A model generated the notes under the pieces. That model had not been told where the DNA came from. It made no database searches and was given only the letters and a program-made list of their open reading frames with translations. From an uncultured Bacteroides sp. (GTDB taxonomy: Bacteria; Bacteroidota; Bacteroidia; Bacteroidales; Bacteroidaceae), in the NCBI GenBank assembly GCA_905201685.1, contig CAJKOW010000003.1, forward strand, positions 12,022-76,021: a stretch of DNA of 64,000 nucleotides, written 5' to 3'. Position 1 is the stretch's first letter. Each line of letters starts with the position of its first letter. The position numbers and the translations under genes were made by a program. Of the stretch, positions 1 through 6,907 are shown piece after piece.

Positions 1-813
1 CCACTTCCTTTCGTCAACATCATAATTCAGCATGACGCCACCGGCATTTCCATTGCATAACTGATAAAAGGTATGTGCACCCTGCACCACGTAGGACGTG
101 TTTCCATAATGTCCTGCCGGAAGTCCGTCGGGACGTTCACGACGATACAGCTCACGACCGGAAACCAGATCGCGGCACACCAGCAAGCCCGAACGGTAAA
201 ACAGATACAACTTACCATCGAGCACGCCCAAATCGTAAAGCTGATCTCCCCCCAACGAAACATTCCGTAAAAAGACGGACACCTTACGACCGCCTTTCTG
301 CAGACGCAACAATTCATCCCGGGCACTGACAAACCACCATGTCTGCTCCTTATCCATAAACAGGTCTTTCACCGGAGTATCTATGCCCCACTGAGCCAAC
401 AGACTATCGGGACGGACAACAAACTCTTCACGTCCGATGTCGGCTACCAGCAGACGATACTGATTCTTAATCCACATATAGCCGTTGGCATCTATATAAG
501 AATGGTGAAATCCGGAATATTCGGTCAGACGGCAGAAGTGCCTTTGGTCATAATGCAAATAACCGAAGCTGGTACCATCGTAGATATTCAGCTGCCCTTC
601 CGTCATAATCGCCATGCGCCCATCGGGCAACTGGGCGATGTTTCTCACTTTATTGCTCGACAAACCTTGCGAAGCGTCTATCGGTGTAAAGGCGTAATGA
701 TTCTCCGAAAAAACAGGCAAGGCGACCATCAGCCAACATGCCAGGCATACCAACCGCCATACGGCACACCATCCGCTGCCCGTTACCTTACAACCCCGTT
801 TCTGCCCTGTCAT
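1..813 (-). CDS. Two-component regulator propeller sensor, N-terminal part (cut by window edge)
   Basis: The reading frame is open from an ATG at 813 to the window edge, giving 271 residues of a longer protein. It starts with a signal peptide (a hydrophobic run around residues 18-33 ending near PVFSENH). This is followed by FTPIDASQGLSSNKVRNIAQLPDGRMAI (written here in parts: FTPID, then GLSSNKV, then DGRMAI), the hallmark opening of periplasmic Reg_prop beta-propellers of Bacteroidales sensors. Further blades read YIDANGYMWIK and LFMDKEQTWWF. In this family the propeller senses a ligand, usually a glycan, and is followed by a Y_Y_Y domain, a membrane helix and a histidine kinase or hybrid kinase with an AraC domain. 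That C-terminal half lies outside the window, so the exact output type is unknown. A TAAGTTTG promoter box lies at 846-853. Confidence 0.8.
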   Translation of the reverse strand, partial: MTGQKRGCKVTGSGWCAVWRLVCLACWLMVALPVFSENHYAFTPIDASQGLSSNKVRNIAQLPDGRMAIMTEGQLNIYDGTSFGYLHYDQRHFCRLTEYSGFHHSYIDANGYMWIKNQYRLLVADIGREEFVVRPDSLLAQWGIDTPVKDLFMDKEQTWWFVSARDELLRLQKGGRKVSVFLRNVSLGGDQLYDLGVLDGKLYLFYRSGLLVCRDLVSGRELYRRERPDGLPAGHYGNTSYVVQGAHTFYQLCNGNAGGVMLNYDVDERKW

Positions 814-845
814 AAACAACATATTTTATTTTCCATTTGATGCGG

Positions 846-853
846 CAAACTTA
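846..853 (-). promoter_or_regulatory. Bacteroidetes -7 box upstream of the propeller sensor
   Basis: On the minus strand the sequence reads TAAGTTTG, matching TAnnTTTG, 33 bp upstream of the ATG at 813. No clear TTTG is present at -33. Confidence 0.45.
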
Positions 854-918
854 CGAAAAAACTTTGTTTTATCGTGCCGCCACGCTAAAAATCAATCGCC
901 ATGCCGCACAGCCAAAGT

Positions 919-984
919 GCCACTTCAGCCAGCTAAAGAACTACTTTACGCTGCCAAAGAGGGACTTTAGCATGTTCAACACCC
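919..984. repeat. 22-bp phased array, three units (ACTTyA / AAAG words)
   Basis: Units begin at 919, 941 and 963. Each has an ACTT-type word near its start and the first two end in an AAAG word (CTAAAGAA, CCAAAGAGG), so successive units repeat every 22 bp with divergent filler. Confidence 0.45.
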
Positions 985-1133
985 ACATTACTCACGCTTT
1001 CACCCTACTTTAAACGTTATTTCCCCGAAAGTGCCTTCACGCCTTCACTTCAGCGCAACGCATTCATTACAAACGAGTTCCGGTGAAAGCAAGGCTTCAC
1101 GGCCGGTATCACCATCCGATCGGTCGGGGATGG

Positions 1134-1177
1134 TTTCACTTTTCTCCACGTTACATTTCACTTGCACGTACGTTACA
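1134..1177. repeat. Two 22-bp TTTCAC units inside a TTTCAC/GTGAAA-rich region
   Basis: TTTCACTT recurs at 1134 and 1156 and CGTTACAT at 1149 and 1171, both exactly 22 bp apart. The surrounding 1020-1340 region is enriched in TTCAC and GTGAAAG words without strict phasing. Confidence 0.4.
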
Positions 1178-1348
1178 TGCCCTATCGTTTCACCTGCCTT
1201 TGAAAGAAGCCCAATCACCTCCAATAAAGTCGTTTGAAGCCTCAACGCAACAGTTGTGAAAGATGAAGCTTCACCATATTCAACTGTATATCAATGCCAA
1301 AACCGTTCGTGAAGGCGTGAAAGCAATTTCGGGAAAAATAAAATCAAG

Positions 1349-1405
1349 TGGTGGGTGAAACCACAGTCCGCCGCATCCCGACAACAAGAGATGTTTCACC
1401 CACCA
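1349..1405. repeat. Perfect 13-bp inverted repeat (GGTGGGTGAAAC type)
   Basis: Left arm 1349-1361 and right arm 1393-1405 are exact reverse complements around a 31-nt loop. No T-run follows on either strand, so it is not a typical terminator. Confidence 0.5.
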
Positions 1406-1428
1406 CGAGTAAGCATTTACTCCCACAC

Positions 1429-1500
1429 AAGTGTCGCTCGCGAGCCGTGCAAGTGTGGAACGCGAGCCGTACAAGTGTTGTTCGGGAGCCATGCAAGTGT
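1429..1500. repeat. 22-bp phased AAGTGT array, dispersed family, copy A
   Basis: AAGTGT starts at 1429, 1451, 1473 and 1495, exactly 22 bp apart. The filler of the units carries GCTCGCGAGCC-like dyads with substitutions. The same word and dyad recur at 17.7, 48.3 and 64.0 kb. Confidence 0.65.
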
Positions 1501-1572
1501 TTCATACGAGCTTCTTTCCACTAATCCAAGCCCCTTCCGACTGTACCTGACATATCCGGACAACCGTTCCAT

Positions 1573-1835
1573 TACATGTTTTCAAGCGAAAAAATAGAAT
1601 TGGCTACACTTTTTGGAACGAATATCATCATTCCCTTCACAATTTTCAAGGCAAGCAAAACAGTCCGGATTAAGAATCAAAGCAGATATTCAGCATTGAC
1701 AAGTTAGTGAGGATTATTCTCATAGTTATGAGAAGAGCATTCTCACTATTATGAGAAAACTATTCTCATAGGTATGAGAATGGCTTTCTCACAGTTAGAG
1801 AACAGAAGAGAAACGGTAAGAACGAAGTGAAGTGA
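1573..1835. repeat. Left copy of a duplicated segment flanking the DUF4143 ATPase gene
   Basis: This segment aligns colinearly with 3341-3525. The best part is 41 identical bases (1683-1723 = 3449-3489). Diverged iteron-like units at 1573, 1605 and 1637 keep the 32-bp spacing seen at the right copy. The left copy has about 70 extra bases made of a 23-bp palindromic array. Confidence 0.75.
1716..1807. repeat. 23-bp array of ATTCTCAT...ATGAGAA palindromes
   Basis: Units start at 1716, 1739, 1762 and 1785. The first three read ATTCTCA, then 5 nt, then ATGAGAA, each able to form a 7-bp hairpin; the fourth is degenerate. The homologous place in the right copy (3482-3500) holds a single collapsed unit. 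Confidence 0.7.
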
Positions 1836-1888
1836 TAACTTCCTTTTTACCCCCTTAAACAAAAGTTGCGAAACATGAATAAAGACCG

Positions 1889-3280
1889 TCAAACAGTCAG
1901 CAAACTTAAATCGATGTCGGGAATGACAACGTCTGCGATCTTATCCTTGACTAGAAATCCCATATAAAGCGGAATGGTAAGCACTTCTCCCTCGCGTCCT
2001 ACATTATACTGGCCCAGCTTAATTGCATGATTGACATGATAGACGTCCTTGTTCTTAAGAACCGTGGTCATGCTTTTGGCCTTACCACTCTTAGCCTTCA
2101 CTTCAAGAATAACGCATTCCCCCTTGAATCTTATCAGGAAGTCCAACTCAAGCCCACTATCCTTATGGAAATAATACAGCTTTTGCCCGGACTTACACAA
2201 AAAATCGGCCATGAGATTCTCGAAGATTGCTCCTTTGTATCCCAAAAGATTCCCCTTCAGGATGTCTGCCTGCGTACCATAGTCAAGCATAGCCATAAGA
2301 AGACCTATATCTGTAGTATATATTTTGAAACTGTCTTTAATGGAATTACCTTCTAATGGCAGTTCCGTAATCTGTGTGTTATAGCACCTCCTGACTACCC
2401 CTGCATCCTCTAACCATTGGATGCTACCGATGTATTGTGAAGCCCTTCCTCCTTTCCGGACGATGGAATACTGAAACTTCTTGTTTTCCTTAGCCAATTG
2501 CTTGGGTATAGACTCGAAACATTCGCGAATACGAGGCTTGTCTGCATCATCCGCATATTTAACCATATCCTCTTCGTATCCAGCTATAAGATTGCGCTGC
2601 ACCTTATATATAAGCTCAATATTTTTGGTTTCAAGAAAACAATTCACCACTTCCGGCAAACCTCCGACAATGACATATCTGTACAGCAGCTCCATCATAG
2701 CTTTATGAATCCCACTTGGAACAGCCCTTTCGTTTTCAAAACATGACTTAACGGAATCAATAACCATATCACTGATTCCGTTTGCCCATAAAAATTCCTC
2801 AAAATCCAATGGGTACATATCAATCACAGTCTCGTACCCTACAGGAACAGAGTCTTGCCCTTCTTCCTCTTCCTTATTCTTTTTACTTCTGCCGTATCCT
2901 TTCACACCTAAAAGAAAGCCTGTAGCAATGACATCAAAACGGCCGTCTATATGAAATGATTTCAAGGCTGTCCGTGCTTCCTTACACTCCTGAATCTCGT
3001 CAAGGATAATGCAGGTTTTCCCATCAATGAAACGACTGCCAGGAATCAAAGCCGAAAGGTTGAGGACAATCGTATCGACATCCATATTACCGGTAAAAGC
3101 AGACTTCTTGTCAGGTTCAAGAATGAAATTCATATAAACCACGCTCTCGTAGTTCTCCTTTGCAAATTTCCGGACGATATATGTCTTTCCACACTGACGA
3201 ATACCTTTTATTACAAGAGGCTTTTTATCCTCAGACTTTTTCCACTTGGCCAAATATGTTTCTATCTTCCTTTTAAGCAT
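1889..3280 (-). CDS. AAA ATPase with DUF4143 (AAA_14 family)
   Basis: The 463-aa protein has a P-loop GIRQCGKT (residues 26-33), a Walker B CIILDEIQE (Asp93-Glu94), and a C-terminal DUF4143 region ending in a nuclease-like fold segment (LELDFLIRFKGECVILEVKAKSGKAKS) that resembles PD-(D/E)XK-type ExK motifs. Such two-domain ATPases are widespread, multicopy and of unknown cellular role in Bacteroidales and archaea. Residues 126-139 (KNKEEEEGQ) are a charged insert. The gene stands alone, is flanked by duplicated DNA, and its promoter overlaps four iterons (3308-3423), which suggests autoregulation by a repeat-binding factor. No function beyond ATPase is claimed. Confidence 0.85.
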   Translation of the reverse strand: MLKRKIETYLAKWKKSEDKKPLVIKGIRQCGKTYIVRKFAKENYESVVYMNFILEPDKKSAFTGNMDVDTIVLNLSALIPGSRFIDGKTCIILDEIQECKEARTALKSFHIDGRFDVIATGFLLGVKGYGRSKKNKEEEEGQDSVPVGYETVIDMYPLDFEEFLWANGISDMVIDSVKSCFENERAVPSGIHKAMMELLYRYVIVGGLPEVVNCFLETKNIELIYKVQRNLIAGYEEDMVKYADDADKPRIRECFESIPKQLAKENKKFQYSIVRKGGRASQYIGSIQWLEDAGVVRRCYNTQITELPLEGNSIKDSFKIYTTDIGLLMAMLDYGTQADILKGNLLGYKGAIFENLMADFLCKSGQKLYYFHKDSGLELDFLIRFKGECVILEVKAKSGKAKSMTTVLKNKDVYHVNHAIKLGQYNVGREGEVLTIPLYMGFLVKDKIADVVIPDIDLSLLTV

Positions 3281-3301
3281 AGTTTCTTCGATTCATCTTT
3301 G

Positions 3302-3333
3302 CAAATTTACATTTTTCCAAGCGAATAAACAAA
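3302..3333 (-). promoter_or_regulatory. Promoter of the DUF4143 ATPase gene
   Basis: On the minus strand TTTG (3333-3330) and TAAATTTG (3309-3302) are separated by 20 bp, matching the Bacteroidetes -33/-7 consensus. The ATG lies 21 bp downstream. The first iteron overlaps this promoter. Confidence 0.7.
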
Positions 3334-3423
3334 AACTATTACACTTTTTCAAACGAATAAATAAGGTTTGCTACATTTTTTGGAACGAATATCATCACTC
3401 ACCACACACTTTTCCAAGCGAAT
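3308..3423. repeat. Four 19-bp iterons at 32-33 bp spacing
   Basis: Nineteen-base units lie at 3308-3326, 3340-3358, 3372-3390 and 3405-3423. On the minus strand they share ATTCGyTTgrAAAArTGTA. Spacing is 32, 32 and 33 bp, about three helical turns, so all four would face the same side of the DNA. Similar but decayed units with the same 32-bp spacing occur at 1573, 1605 and 1637. Confidence 0.8.
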
Positions 3424-3525
3424 CAAACAATCCGGATAAGAATCACATCAGATATTCAGCATTGACAAGTTAGTGAGGATTATTCTCATGGTTAGAGAAC
3501 GGGAGGGAAATGGTAAGGAAGAGGA
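3341..3525. repeat. Right copy of the duplicated segment flanking the ATPase gene
   Basis: This is colinear with 1573-1835, in direct orientation, with 41 identical bases at 3449-3489. It lacks the 23-bp array expansion. It lies just upstream of the ATPase gene and includes its upstream iterons. Confidence 0.75.
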
Positions 3526-3567
3526 AAGGTTAATGTAATATCTAATTAACATGAGTTCGATATAAAA

Positions 3568-3991
3568 TTAAAAAATAGTCAGTTGCCCGTCATTGATAAA
3601 CTTCACATCAATGGCGGGTTTCTTCTCAAAGAAACAATAAGCAACTGTCGCCGAAAGGAATTTGCAATGAAGTTGTTAAAGGAACGATGCCTGGAATGTT
3701 CAATCTGTGCAATATTCTTCAGATCGTCATTAACCGTTTCAATCAAGACCCTTTTTCTGAGCAAAATCTTGTCAACGATACTCATCAGGGAGTTTCTCAT
3801 ATTGTTTTTAACCTTAGTGAGAAGCTATATACCATTAAAGAAAAGGTTCTCAAACAGAGTTTGGCCAATATATCCCTTGTATGCACATAATTTTCCTCTG
3901 ATATTCTCCAAAAACTTGCCCTGTTTCAACGGCTCCCGATCATCCACATTACTCCAATTGTTTGGTGAATATTTTATTGTACAATACTCAG
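3568..3991 (-). pseudogene. IS982-family transposase remnant (C-terminal part)
   Basis: The minus strand can be read as NVDDREPLKQGKFLEN, then KLCAYKGYIGQTLFENLFFNGI, an in-frame TAG at 3825-3827, [15 protein letters not shown], then [35 protein letters not shown] and, after a frameshift near 3655, [24 protein letters not shown] with a stop at 3568. The order and motifs match the C-terminal third of IS982-type DDE transposases ([21 protein letters not shown] ending). The N-terminal part and both ends of the element are missing, and the usual ADKGY reads AYKGY. It is inactive and marks past insertion next to the foreign-looking cassette upstream. Confidence 0.85.
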
Positions 3992-4008
3992 ACTTTTTAT
4001 ATACAAAA

Positions 4009-4137
4009 TTATTTTTTTATAACTTTCTTTGCCTTTTCTATCACTATTGGACCATACTTAATAGCAACGCGTCCTGCTGCTGCTACTACTAACGCTCCAA
4101 AAGCCTTTGCCAATCTTGCTACTTTTAATGGATCCAT
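4009..4137 (-). CDS. 42-aa cationic amphipathic peptide, second gene of an AT-rich cassette
   Basis: The ATG at 4137 lies only 4 nt after the stop of the 344-aa gene, on the same strand, so the two are very likely cotranscribed and translationally coupled. The peptide starts MDPLKVARLAKAFGALVV and ends KYGPIVIEKAKKVIKK. It is rich in Ala, Val, Ile and Lys, has about ten Lys/Arg against two acidic residues, no cysteine and no recognisable leader or double-glycine site. Composition and size resemble leaderless bacteriocins or membrane-active type I toxins, but this is only a resemblance. It is too short for usual ORF cut-offs. Chance is unlikely given the position and composition, but expression is unproven. 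Confidence 0.6.
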   Translation of the reverse strand: MDPLKVARLAKAFGALVVAAAGRVAIKYGPIVIEKAKKVIKK

Positions 4138-4141
4138 AAAA

Positions 4142-5176
4142 TTAATTATTAAAATATTTTACTTCCTGTCGATTACACTCAATATCTATTGGTGACTGCT
4201 CCAATTGATTTATACCTAGTGCCAAAGATTTATTAAATTCTAAAATTTCTCGCAATCCAGTATCACGAGTACCTATTAAAAATTCCATGTTTCTTAAAAA
4301 ACGTGAAGTTAAATTATTATTACAATAATCATTAAAAGACTTATGATTTTGAGAAATCGCAGTAGGAGGTAAACCTTTACATCCTAATATAATATCAGAC
4401 AATACAATTAAACGTGTATATAATCTCATTTCATATATAAACTCCTTATAAATCTCTCTATATTTACTTATTAAAGCAGTAATCCTAAATGCTTCCCTAT
4501 AAAAAACTTGAAAATTATTTTTGGGAGCTTGAGATAATTTCTTAATTTTATCATCTAATGATTGATGAATCGCAGATAAACCTTGTTGCATATCAAGATT
4601 AACAACATTAGCAAAGTTCTGCATTTCATCTTCTGATTTAAAATAAGGGTATAAATCAACAAAAGCCTTAAAAGATCCTATAACCTTACTAATACGATCA
4701 TACTGTTGCCCTTTTAATACATTTTGAACAAATTCACAAACATCATCAAGTTTTACCATAACAGTCTGTATCATAGCCATCATAGCTAAAGTTGATAAAG
4801 CTCCAGTAATTTTTTCAAAATTTGTTCTTTCACTTACACAGGCTTGACCTTTTATTCCTTTTTGACCATCAATACGAATATTAGGAGTATAATTACCTGG
4901 ACTCTTATGAGAATCATCAAAATGAGCTTTTCCATCATTTATCATCTGTCGTAACTCTGTTGGAATTTCAATAACAAATTCTCGCGAATTTGACATTTGA
5001 TTTAAAGCATCAAGAATAACAGCACCGCACTCTAGATTATTTAGCATATTAGTACGATTATGTTTTGAAACTTCATCTACAAATTCAGGAATGCCATAAT
5101 ATACCAATATATCATTACTCTGAGAGATACTTTCACTCAAAGTTGTTTTTCCTTTTACTATCAACCTATCATTCAT
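4142..5176 (-). CDS. 344-aa protein of unknown function, first gene of an AT-rich cassette
   Basis: I do not recognise the family. The protein has a mixed N-terminal half (about 1-120), a hydrophobic stretch at about 124-141 (GALSTLAMMAMIQTVMV) that could be a buried helix or one membrane pass, then a helical, partly coiled-coil-like region (about 142-260, KLDDVCEFVQNVLKGQQ onward) and a C-terminal helical part. There is no signal peptide. Base composition is clearly more AT-rich than the neighbouring core genes, with many AAT, ATA and TTA codons, and an IS982 remnant lies just downstream, so recent transfer is likely. Coupling to the cationic peptide suggests a partner, immunity or carrier role, which is inference only. 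Confidence 0.75.
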   Translation of the reverse strand: MNDRLIVKGKTTLSESISQSNDILVYYGIPEFVDEVSKHNRTNMLNNLECGAVILDALNQMSNSREFVIEIPTELRQMINDGKAHFDDSHKSPGNYTPNIRIDGQKGIKGQACVSERTNFEKITGALSTLAMMAMIQTVMVKLDDVCEFVQNVLKGQQYDRISKVIGSFKAFVDLYPYFKSEDEMQNFANVVNLDMQQGLSAIHQSLDDKIKKLSQAPKNNFQVFYREAFRITALISKYREIYKEFIYEMRLYTRLIVLSDIILGCKGLPPTAISQNHKSFNDYCNNNLTSRFLRNMEFLIGTRDTGLREILEFNKSLALGINQLEQSPIDIECNRQEVKYFNN

Positions 5177-5568
5177 CTTTCTATTTATTTATATCCAATA
5201 ATAACCAAAAGCGTGAGCCCCTTGCCTCCTCCCTTCATCAAAATCAGGCATCGCCAAACGCCTCGTAGAAATGAATAAAGAAACAATACTCACGCCGTAT
5301 TGATATGTAAGTAATCCATACTGGCATAAGCCAATATGGGCATACATATACAAACACGAATGAGCGCCATATTGTCTCTATCCTTCTACTTTGAAATTTG
5401 GCGATTTCGATTTTAGGATAAAGCAAAAAACGCTTTCTTATGTAAACATATTGACCGCTTAGGCAGTCAATACACTGCAAATATACGTTTTTGTTCAATA
5501 TGGCACTCTTTTTTCATCAAATTATTTTTGCTTTTATTCAGTTCTATTCAGCGAATATACTCAGTTCC
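5177..5568. other. Intergenic stretch, AT-rich, one minus-strand -7-like box
   Basis: About 390 bp lie between the 344-aa gene and the WYL regulator. A minus-strand TATATTTG (5485-5478) fits the Bacteroidetes -7 box but has no clear -33 partner; if used, the leader of the cassette would be about 300 nt. The 84-codon frame starting with TTG at 5498 overlaps that box and is not supported. Confidence 0.4.
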
Positions 5569-6453
5569 CTACTCGTATTGCCTGTACATATCCCTGACAA
5601 TCCCACGCATTTTGTCTATTAAAGAAGCCGGAGCAAGGACTTTCAAAGATGAGCCATACGAAAGCAACTCCTGTACAAAATCGAGTGTGGGACGTAACCT
5701 CATACGAAACGTCATAGAGAGTTCATCCTGCGACATAAGAACCTGACTATGATGAAGGGGACGGGTCTTGATATAGTTGCCTTGCTGCAGATTGAACCTC
5801 AACACAACATCTTCTACTGGGGTATCGTCACGAATAATGCCGTAAGTATCGTCAAACAAGACTTGTGGTAATTTGTCCGACTGCATCTTGAAGCCTTCGC
5901 GGCTGACTTCCGCACTGCCCATACGATCGAACGAATACACCCGTAATCCTTCCCGTTCTCTGCAAAAGCCAACCAGATACCAACGCTGTTTGAAGAACTT
6001 CACAAAATAAGGTTCCACCGTAAACGTATGAGCTTCGGCCCAATAGGAATGATAGACAAGCGTGATACACTTATTCTTCATCATCGCTTCAGTTATAGCA
6101 TCCAGATGCTCCTCGCCGCCAAAAGTGGTTTCCAATACAATCCGGTCGGCCAACTTCTTACGCCGTGCAATCACGTCAGAAGAAGAAGTTGTTTGGATAA
6201 GCCACTGATTCAATGCCGAACGATTGAGCATTTCGGGAGAATCAATATAATATTCGTTTGTACGACGATCACATTCTATGTTGATATCGAACATCTCTTC
6301 GGCCATCCGCTTATACTTCATAAAAGTATTGCGATGCAATTCCATGCCGTACTCTCCACTATACTCCTGCCAGGCATCCTGTATTTCTGCTAGTCTGACA
6401 CGTTTGCGGCGCAACAACAAGCTTACCAACCATATACTTATCCGGTTTTTCAT
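5569..6453 (-). CDS. WYL-domain transcriptional regulator
   Basis: The 294-aa protein has an N-terminal winged-helix-like region (about 1-75, with RRKRVRLAEIQDAWQEYSG and ELHRNTFMKYKRMAEEMF), a WYL domain (about 120-195, KCITLVYHSYWAEAHTFTVEPYFVKFFKQRWYLVGFC, where the WYL signature is QRWYLVG) and a WCX-type C-terminal extension (YGSSLKVLAPASLIDKMRGIVRDMY). WYL proteins are ligand-responsive DNA-binding regulators, several of them linked to defence loci and DNA damage. It is divergent from a three-gene set of small exported and membrane proteins, with a 16-bp palindrome in the shared 124-bp gap, so it may control that set and itself. Confidence 0.85.
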   Translation of the reverse strand: MKNRISIWLVSLLLRRKRVRLAEIQDAWQEYSGEYGMELHRNTFMKYKRMAEEMFDINIECDRRTNEYYIDSPEMLNRSALNQWLIQTTSSSDVIARRKKLADRIVLETTFGGEEHLDAITEAMMKNKCITLVYHSYWAEAHTFTVEPYFVKFFKQRWYLVGFCREREGLRVYSFDRMGSAEVSREGFKMQSDKLPQVLFDDTYGIIRDDTPVEDVVLRFNLQQGNYIKTRPLHHSQVLMSQDELSMTFRMRLRPTLDFVQELLSYGSSLKVLAPASLIDKMRGIVRDMYRQYE

Positions 6454-6477
6454 ACTTCAAATATTATTCTATCCAAT

Positions 6478-6493
6478 TTTTTGTGCACAAAAA
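6478..6493. promoter_or_regulatory. 16-bp perfect palindrome between divergent genes, candidate WYL operator
   Basis: TTTTTGTGCACAAAAA is a perfect palindrome centred at 6485/6486, 25 bp upstream of the WYL start and about 40 bp before the plus-strand -7 box. Position and symmetry suit a dimeric regulator. Confidence 0.5.
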
Positions 6494-6532
6494 TAGCGAA
6501 AGGATGCATCATTTTCGTGTGCAAGCTACCAA

Positions 6533-6540
6533 TATCTTTG
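6533..6540 (+). promoter_or_regulatory. -7 box TATCTTTG for the 92-aa gene
   Basis: TATCTTTG matches TAnnTTTG and lies 37 bp upstream of the ATG at 6578. No good -33 box is seen. Confidence 0.5.
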
Positions 6541-6577
6541 CACCAATAAAAGAAATCAAACTAATATACAAAAAACG

Positions 6578-6856
6578 ATGAAAGGAATCATTCAAAAAAT
6601 CGAGCATGGTATCTATACACATACCTATTACGCTAATCAAAAAGAATTTGGCTATTTCGTAATAGCCAAGTTAACAAACAATGAGATTGTGGATATCACC
6701 CAAGAAATGCGTCATCATTTCTCAATTCACCAGTTCAAGAACAGGACCATACGTAAATTAAACAACAGACTGAAAGGAAGGTGTATCTATTATCAATACA
6801 ACACGTACATCATGCTGAATACGCCTTACCCAAAAACATTTAACCCAAGTCGATAG
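6578..6856 (+). CDS. 92-aa basic protein of unknown function
   Basis: This is an unrecognised small protein starting MKGIIQKIEHGIYTHTYYANQ. It is soluble-looking and rich in Tyr, Asn, Lys, His and Arg, with the central segment TNNEIVDITQEMRHHFSIHQFKNRTIRKLNNRLKGR and no signal peptide. It follows a clear -7 box by 37 bp and precedes a lipoprotein gene by 51 bp in the same direction, so the two may be cotranscribed. It is divergent from the WYL regulator. A coding role is supported by its promoter, position and length, not by homology. Confidence 0.6.
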   Translation: MKGIIQKIEHGIYTHTYYANQKEFGYFVIAKLTNNEIVDITQEMRHHFSIHQFKNRTIRKLNNRLKGRCIYYQYNTYIMLNTPYPKTFNPSR

Positions 6857-6907
6857 AACAAATCCATCGAAATAAAAGCAAAAAACAAATTTAAAAACAA
6901 CAGAATA

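Larger units (their letters stand above)
814..1888. other. Long non-coding stretch with periodic short repeats
   Basis: About 1.07 kb lie between the sensor start and the ATPase stop with no convincing gene. It holds a three-unit 22-bp array (919-984), a stretch rich in TTTCAC/GTGAAA words including two 22-bp units at 1134-1177, a perfect 13-bp inverted repeat (1349-1361 with 1393-1405), a 22-bp AAGTGT array (1429-1500), and the left copy of a duplicated segment (1573-1835) that contains a 23-bp array. The short ORFs in it show no protein-like composition. Confidence 0.7.

Noticed and set aside
3583..4092. 169-aa plus-strand ORF
   Set aside because: It is antisense to the IS982 remnant and the 42-aa gene, has no recognisable features, and its composition is that of reversed coding DNA.
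5244..5498. 84-aa minus-strand ORF starting with TTG
   Set aside because: Its start overlaps a likely -7 box, and the translation shows no protein-like pattern.
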